In this document: positions 14,614-18,062 of the stretch, piece by piece
How the letters are laid out: every line of letters begins with the position of its first letter
Position numbering within the stretch: the stretch's first letter is position 1
Assembly: GCA_030633365.1 (NCBI GenBank)
Contig: DAOVSY010000014.1
Coordinates: 1-18,062 of the forward strand
Reading direction: 5' to 3'
Length of the DNA: 18,062 bases
Origin: Spirochaetaceae bacterium
GTDB taxonomy: Bacteria > Spirochaetota > Spirochaetia > B11-G9
Position numbers and translations under genes: made by a program
The notes under the pieces: model-generated
Databases searched by the model: none
Told to the model about the DNA's origin: nothing
The model's input: the letters and a program-made list of their open reading frames with translations, nothing else

Positions 14614-15623
14614 TTCTGGATCCTGATATTTCTATTTAACAGTAAAATTATAAAAGCCCCTGCTCCAATCAGGGATGTAAATATTCCCAAAGGTATTTCT
14701 CCTGCAAAAATAGTTCTGGCAAGGGTGTCGCAAAAGATAGTGAAAATTCCCCCAAGGAGCATTGCTGCAGGCAGACTTTGTCGTGTGTCTGCTCTAAAAA
14801 GCCTTCTGGATATGTGGGGTACTATTAGTCCTACCCAATTAACTATTCCGCTGACTGAAATAACAGCAGCCGTGGCAGCTGTTGCACTAATAAGAAAAAT
14901 TATCCTGGCAGTTCCTGGAGATATTCCCAGAGAGAAGGCTGTTTCATCATCCAGGCTTAGTACATTTAATCTCCACCGCATAAGAAAAACAACTGTCATG
15001 GAAACTATAGTAACTGGAAGGATGGTAAAAAGTTCTCTCCATGTAATGCTCCATAAACCACCAAGGAGCCAGAAAGTTATTTCCGGTAACTGACTCATAG
15101 GATCTGCTGCGTATTTCATAATACCAACACCTGCAGAAAAAAGAGCAGAAACAGCAATACCCGAAAGAATCAGTCTTAATACCCATCCTCCAAAGCGAAC
15201 TCTTCTTGCTATATAATAAGAAAACCCAAGACCCATAACAGCAAAAAAAGCAGCAGATCCCTGGATAAGCCAGGCAGAACTACCAAGAAAAATAATCGCA
15301 AATGCTGCACCAAATGCTGCACCCTGGGAAACTCCTAAAAATCCTGGTTCCACCAGAGGGTTGGAGAATATCATTTGAAAAACCATCCCCGAACCTGCCA
15401 GGGATACGCCCAGTAACAGAGATGTTAACAGCCTTGGCAGACGTAAATTAAATACCAGTTTCCATGCAAGAGGATCTGTTGAAAGAATCCGGGGATCCAT
15501 TATTCCTTTTACAGGATATCGTCCTATAAACAGAGCAATAATAAATACAACTATTAGAATAAATGAGAGAATTATAATTCTTCCATTTTTAGGTAGAGCT
15601 GCATTGGATATTTTATCCGGCAT
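14610..15623 (-). CDS. ABC transporter permease, FecCD/BtuC family
   Basis: This 337-residue inner-membrane subunit should have nine to ten membrane helices, starting with 'IIILSFILIVVFIIALFIG'. Family landmarks are 'LRLPRLLTSLLLGVSLAGSGMVFQMIFSNPLVEPGFLGVSQGAAFGAA' (about 50-95), 'WLLGGL' in the middle, and 'GIVNWVGLIVPHISRRLFRADTRQSLPAAMLLGG', which is the coupling region that contacts the ATPase. The length is standard. A TTG four codons upstream (15635) could also open the frame inside the binding-protein gene, but the ATG used here sits one base after that gene's TAG and fits coupled translation; no strong ribosome site is visible. Iron chelates, haem, cobalamin or molybdate are the usual substrates of the family. 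Confidence 0.9.
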   Translation of the reverse strand: MPDKISNAALPKNGRIIILSFILIVVFIIALFIGRYPVKGIMDPRILSTDPLAWKLVFNLRLPRLLTSLLLGVSLAGSGMVFQMIFSNPLVEPGFLGVSQGAAFGAAFAIIFLGSSAWLIQGSAAFFAVMGLGFSYYIARRVRFGGWVLRLILSGIAVSALFSAGVGIMKYAADPMSQLPEITFWLLGGLWSITWRELFTILPVTIVSMTVVFLMRWRLNVLSLDDETAFSLGISPGTARIIFLISATAATAAVISVSGIVNWVGLIVPHISRRLFRADTRQSLPAAMLLGGIFTIFCDTLARTIFAGEIPLGIFTSLIGAGAFIILLLNRNIRIQK

Positions 15624-15624
15624 A

Positions 15625-16689
15625 CTACCAGCCAAGTTTGCTTACAATTTCAGTTTCATATTGTTCATCACTTAAAAAATATAGATCTTTGAAAAAACTT
15701 CTGGTCATATTTTCTATATTTAAGTCTGTAAAAAGATCCGGGTGTATCTGCTTTGCAAGCCATTTTAAACCCAAAATCCATCTGCTGTCCGGCTGATCCC
15801 AGCTATAGAAATCTACAGGAAACGCCTGAAGTTTATTATTTTTTACAGCCTTCAGTTCCTGCCATTCCGTTGAATTTTTCATTGATTCAAGAACAACATT
15901 AATATCTTCTTTATAAGCAACTACATAAATCTGATCAGGATTCCATGCAGCGATTTGTTCCAGATTTATTTTACTCCAGCCACCACCCGGATGGCTGTCA
16001 GTCCATACAGGATTTCCTCCTGCTATTTCAACCATTCTGGATTGTATCCAGCTTCCAGGAGGAGTATTAAAAGCGGTAATTCCATCCCGTGTTGTGTGGT
16101 AAATAAACAGGATGTCAGGTTTTTTAGTTATGTCCTTTGTTTTATTTACAACATAATTCTTCTCATTCTGATAGTATTTAATTAACTCTTCCGCTCTTCC
16201 AGGGTTCCCAAAAACTTTACCAAGCATTCTAAAATCTTTTTCATAAGCTTCAGGAGTTTCCAGGTTCATATAGAGTACAGGAATATCAAGTTGTCCAACC
16301 GGGTCTCCGAGACTTTTTTTTAGGTAATTTTTAATTATTACAAGTTCAGGCTGTGTAACTGCTACCTGTTCAGGGCCAACTGTATGTTCCAGATAAATTT
16401 TGGAATCATAATTTGAATCCAGAACCTTAACAAAGTCACCATTCCTTTGGTTTGTATTACCAACTCCGACAATCCTGGAGGATGCTTCCGGGAACATGTA
16501 GAGTACATCGGCAATCATATTTGAGGCTTTCCCTACAAATGTTATTCTTTGTGGTATACCTGCCAGGTGGGCAGTATTTCCAGTGGTATCTTCTATTACC
16601 AGTGAAGTTTCTATTTCATTACTCCCAGCTGCTGAGAGTAAGCCGGTAATTAGAGTCATTAAAAATATAATATATAATAATTTTTTCAT
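15625..16689 (-). CDS. Substrate-binding protein of a FecBCD-type ABC importer
   Basis: This 354-residue periplasmic protein of the BtuF/FepB fold (PF01497-like) should hand its ligand to the FecCD permease. A Sec signal (MKKLLYIIFLMTLITGLLSA) ends before AGSNE, with no lipobox cysteine. The fold shows 'RITFVGKASNMIADVLYMF', 'EQVAVTQPELVIIKNYL', the long linking helix 'RAEELIKYYQNEKNYVVNKTKD', 'AGGNPVW' and 'INLEQIAAWNPDQIYVV'. The late segment 'DFYSWDQPDSRWILGLKWLAKQIHPDLF' is shared with many FecB-type binders. It is unusually rich in Trp near the expected cleft. The open frame extends 12 codons further, but this ATG has AAGGAG eight bases upstream. It is first in the five-gene run and has its own promoter. 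Ligand uncertain: metal chelate by family, pseudouridine-type compound only by context. Confidence 0.85.
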   Translation of the reverse strand: MKKLLYIIFLMTLITGLLSAAGSNEIETSLVIEDTTGNTAHLAGIPQRITFVGKASNMIADVLYMFPEASSRIVGVGNTNQRNGDFVKVLDSNYDSKIYLEHTVGPEQVAVTQPELVIIKNYLKKSLGDPVGQLDIPVLYMNLETPEAYEKDFRMLGKVFGNPGRAEELIKYYQNEKNYVVNKTKDITKKPDILFIYHTTRDGITAFNTPPGSWIQSRMVEIAGGNPVWTDSHPGGGWSKINLEQIAAWNPDQIYVVAYKEDINVVLESMKNSTEWQELKAVKNNKLQAFPVDFYSWDQPDSRWILGLKWLAKQIHPDLFTDLNIENMTRSFFKDLYFLSDEQYETEIVSKLGW

Positions 16690-16747
16690 TAGATAACTCC
16701 TTGGGTTGCATAGGCGACCAGCCATTGTATTATTGAATATATAATGG

Positions 16748-16776
16748 ATTGTACATTAGGTATACGCTTCAGTCAA
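16748..16776 (-). promoter_or_regulatory. Promoter of the transporter-psuKG operon
   Basis: Minus strand: TTGACT (16776-16771), a 17-base spacer, then TACAAT (16753-16748). The start is expected near 16741, with a leader of about 52 bases. A short inverted repeat (AACTG 16775-16779, CAGTT 16792-16796) overlaps the -35 edge and could be an operator. It does not look like a classic Fur box. Confidence 0.55.
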
Positions 16777-16804
16777 CTGTATTATAAGTATCAGTTATAT
16801 GGAA

Positions 16805-16833
16805 TTGACTCCTTAAGTGTTCACTGTTATTGT
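16805..16833 (+). promoter_or_regulatory. Candidate promoter for the pth leader and pth
   Basis: TTGACT (16805-16810), a 17-base spacer, then TATTGT (16828-16833). Transcription would start near 16840, just before the short leader reading frame at 16851. Confidence 0.42.
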
Positions 16834-16850
16834 AGTTTTGAGATAACACT

Positions 16851-16907
16851 ATGGAAGCATTAATGATTCACGATAACTACACTACAGATGAGAAAATTAT
16901 ATCATGA
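16851..16907 (+). CDS. Possible 18-residue leader peptide overlapping pth start
   Basis: An ATG at 16851 opens 18 codons (MEALMIHDNYTTDEKIIS) and ends in a TGA whose first two bases and preceding A form ATGA with the pth start codon. A weak GAGA lies about eight bases before the ATG. pth itself has no convincing ribosome site, so re-initiation after this short frame would be a way to translate it. The peptide has no recognised motif. It may be a chance frame; the exact ATGA overlap and its position just after a promoter are the case for it. Confidence 0.35.
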   Translation: MEALMIHDNYTTDEKIIS

Positions 16908-17455
16908 TAAAAATGGTTGTTTTTGCCGGAAATCCTGGAAAAGAGTATGAAAAAACCAGGCACAATATAGGATGGATGGTTTTGAATACAATTCCTGATT
17001 CGGGTAGCTTTATCTGGAAAAAAAAGTTTAATGGCCAATGGACTGATTATTATGCAGGAACAAATAAAATTATATTTCTAAAACCGGAAACTTTTATGAA
17101 TAATACTGGAAAAAGTGTTCAGGCTGCTGCCCATTTTTTTAAAATAAAACCGGAAGAGATAATTATTATTCATGATGATCTTGAAATTGGTTTTGAAAAA
17201 ACTGTACTTAAAAAGGGTGGGGGAACTGGTGGTCATAATGGTCTTAGATCAATGAACCAGCATCTTGGTACCAGTGAATATTATCGTTTACGTCTGGGGA
17301 TTGGCCGACCGGTTCATGGTAGTGTCAGTTCTTTTGTTCTAGGGCGGTTTAACCCTGAGGAAGAGATAGGATTACAAACATTCATTCCAAAGGTTGCAGC
17401 TGTATTGGAGGATATTTTAAGTATAACTTTGGAAACTGCTCTTGTTAAATATTAA
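16904..17455 (+). CDS. pth: Peptidyl-tRNA hydrolase
   Basis: Pth cuts the ester bond of peptidyl-tRNA released by stalled ribosomes and so recycles tRNA; it is normally essential. The 183-residue protein has every family landmark: 'FAGNPGKEYEKTRHNIGW' (7-24) with N10 and catalytic H20, 'FLKPETFMNNTGKSV' (58-72) with N66/N67, 'IIIIHDDLEI' (86-95) with the conserved Asp at 91-92, and 'GGGTGGHNGLRSM' (105-117) with N112. These match the E. coli positions N10, H20, N68, D93 and N114 within two residues. The ATG used keeps that register; an ATG at 16913 (codon 4) is also possible. There is no strong ribosome site. The gene is divergent from the transporter operon and convergent with the HD-GYP gene, 19 bases away. 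Confidence 0.96.
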   Translation: MIKMVVFAGNPGKEYEKTRHNIGWMVLNTIPDSGSFIWKKKFNGQWTDYYAGTNKIIFLKPETFMNNTGKSVQAAAHFFKIKPEEIIIIHDDLEIGFEKTVLKKGGGTGGHNGLRSMNQHLGTSEYYRLRLGIGRPVHGSVSSFVLGRFNPEEEIGLQTFIPKVAAVLEDILSITLETALVKY

Positions 17456-17474
17456 GCAGGAAGTAGATAGCATG

Positions 17475-18062
17475 TTATTGGGTTTCATCTGATTTATTAT
17501 TGTAGCTATCATATATTTGCTTAATTTTTGAAAGGTTTTCAATAAAAATATCTACAAATACAGGGTCAAAATGTTTACCTCTTTCCTCTCTAATTAAATC
17601 TACAGCTTTATCAAATGGCCAGGCATCTTTATATGGTCGTTTTGAAGTTAAGGCATCAAAAACATCTGCAATACTGACAATTCTTCCAAAAACAGGGATA
17701 TCATTACCTTTTAAGCCCTTTGGATAACCTGTTCCATCAAATTTTTCATGATGGGATACTGCAATCACTGCACCGGCTTTTAAATATTTACTGCTTGAAT
17801 TTGCCAGGATTTCATATCCAATTGAAGTGTGTTGTTTCATTTCTTCAACTTCTTTAGGTGATAATCTTCCGGGTTTTAACAGAACAGAATCGGGGATGCC
17901 CAGCTTTCCAATATCATGAAGAGGCACTGCCATAAAGAGCAATTCTTTCATATCCTGACTTTGACCGAGTGATTCTGAGAGAATAAGTGAATATCTGCTT
18001 ACACGAGAAATATGTGCTCCTGTTTCCGCATCTTTATAATCAGAAGCTTTACCAAGGACATC
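17475..18062 (-). CDS. HD-GYP domain phosphodiesterase (partial, 5' end outside window)
   Basis: The frame stays open to the right edge, giving the last 195 residues of a longer protein. It begins inside the HD-GYP domain with 'DYKDAETGAHISRVSRYSLIL', the 'D.ETG.H..R' lead helix. Then come the metal-binding 'PLHDIGKLGIPDSVLLKPGRLS' (HD motif), 'EEMKQHTSIGYEIL', 'VISHHEKFDGTGYPKGL' after 'A..SHHE' (HHExxDGxGYP, the GYP motif), and 'RIVSIADVFDALTSKRPYKDAW'. All metal ligands in view are intact. Such enzymes hydrolyse cyclic di-GMP, and most carry an N-terminal receiver or sensor domain, which would lie beyond the window. An internal ATG at 17949-17951 is not the true start, since it would remove the first conserved helix. 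It converges on pth. Confidence 0.92.
   Translation of the reverse strand, partial: DVLGKASDYKDAETGAHISRVSRYSLILSESLGQSQDMKELLFMAVPLHDIGKLGIPDSVLLKPGRLSPKEVEEMKQHTSIGYEILANSSSKYLKAGAVIAVSHHEKFDGTGYPKGLKGNDIPVFGRIVSIADVFDALTSKRPYKDAWPFDKAVDLIREERGKHFDPVFVDIFIENLSKIKQIYDSYNNKSDETQ

Noticed and set aside
14725..15093. A 122-codon plus-strand frame antisense to the FecCD permease
   Set aside because: It is a shadow frame opposite a well-conserved membrane protein and has no family features.
16690..16725. A 12-codon extension of the FecB-type binding protein
   Set aside because: It would put a charged segment before the signal peptide; the ATG at 16689 has AAGGAG at the right distance.
16690..16903. 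A cobalamin riboswitch or Fur box before the FecBCD operon
   Set aside because: The leader after the predicted start is only about 52 bases, too short for a B12 riboswitch, and no GATAATGATAATCATTATC-like site is seen.
1..18062. CRISPR arrays, tRNA or rRNA genes, insertion sequences
   Set aside because: No regularly spaced repeats, cloverleaf-like segments, transposase frames or terminal inverted repeats were found by reading both strands.

Overview
The window is AT-rich, densely packed bacterial chromosome. The best guess is a spirochaete (Spirochaetales/Treponema-like). The solute-binding protein has the 'FAGGQ' signal-peptide end I associate with that group, and the hybrid kinase, HD-GYP protein and sugar-ABC content fit. 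This assignment is inference, not proof. I see no rRNA, tRNA, IS element or CRISPR array, and no gene-free stretch over 300 bases (the longest are about 214 and 207 bases).

Region A (1-5747) is a sugar uptake and processing locus. Reading leftward, an operon encodes a GT4-like glycosyltransferase, a cytoplasmic TIM-barrel glycosidase-like protein (DUF6259-like), a family-1 sugar-binding protein and a MalF-type permease cut by the left edge. A divergent AraR-type regulator (GntR DNA-binding domain plus LacI-type sensor domain) starts at 4647. The divergent region holds two copies of a 14-bp near-palindrome, CTTGAYATGTYAAR, 43 bp apart. Each copy covers the -35 box of one of the two divergent promoters, so one regulator probably controls both directions.

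Region B (5781-8331) is the most unusual part. It is a leftward three-gene set: HigB-like toxin, HigA-like XRE antitoxin and a 606-residue GHKL ATPase. The ATPase carries an Ig-like domain and an unassigned conserved-looking C-terminal domain. It is a plausible but unproven defence or stress module.

Region C (8538-11860) holds a stand-alone NIF3/YqfO-type small protein, a divergent THEP1-like NTPase, and a large soluble PAS-GAF-PAS hybrid histidine kinase. The kinase gene converges on and overlaps the NTPase gene.

Region D (11970-16689) is a leftward run of a FecBCD-type ABC importer (binding protein, permease, ATPase) followed by psuK and psuG, the two enzymes of pseudouridine breakdown. 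The linkage may be functional, or psuKG may have its own promoter.

Region E (16690-18062) contains peptidyl-tRNA hydrolase, preceded by an 18-codon open reading frame whose stop overlaps the pth start, and a convergent HD-GYP phosphodiesterase cut by the right edge.

A cross-cutting feature is that several genes (NTPase, hybrid kinase, psuK) lack a Shine-Dalgarno sequence and have a -10 box 6-7 bases before the ATG, as expected for leaderless mRNAs. Others (binding proteins, antitoxin, NIF3-like) have strong AGGAGG-type sites.
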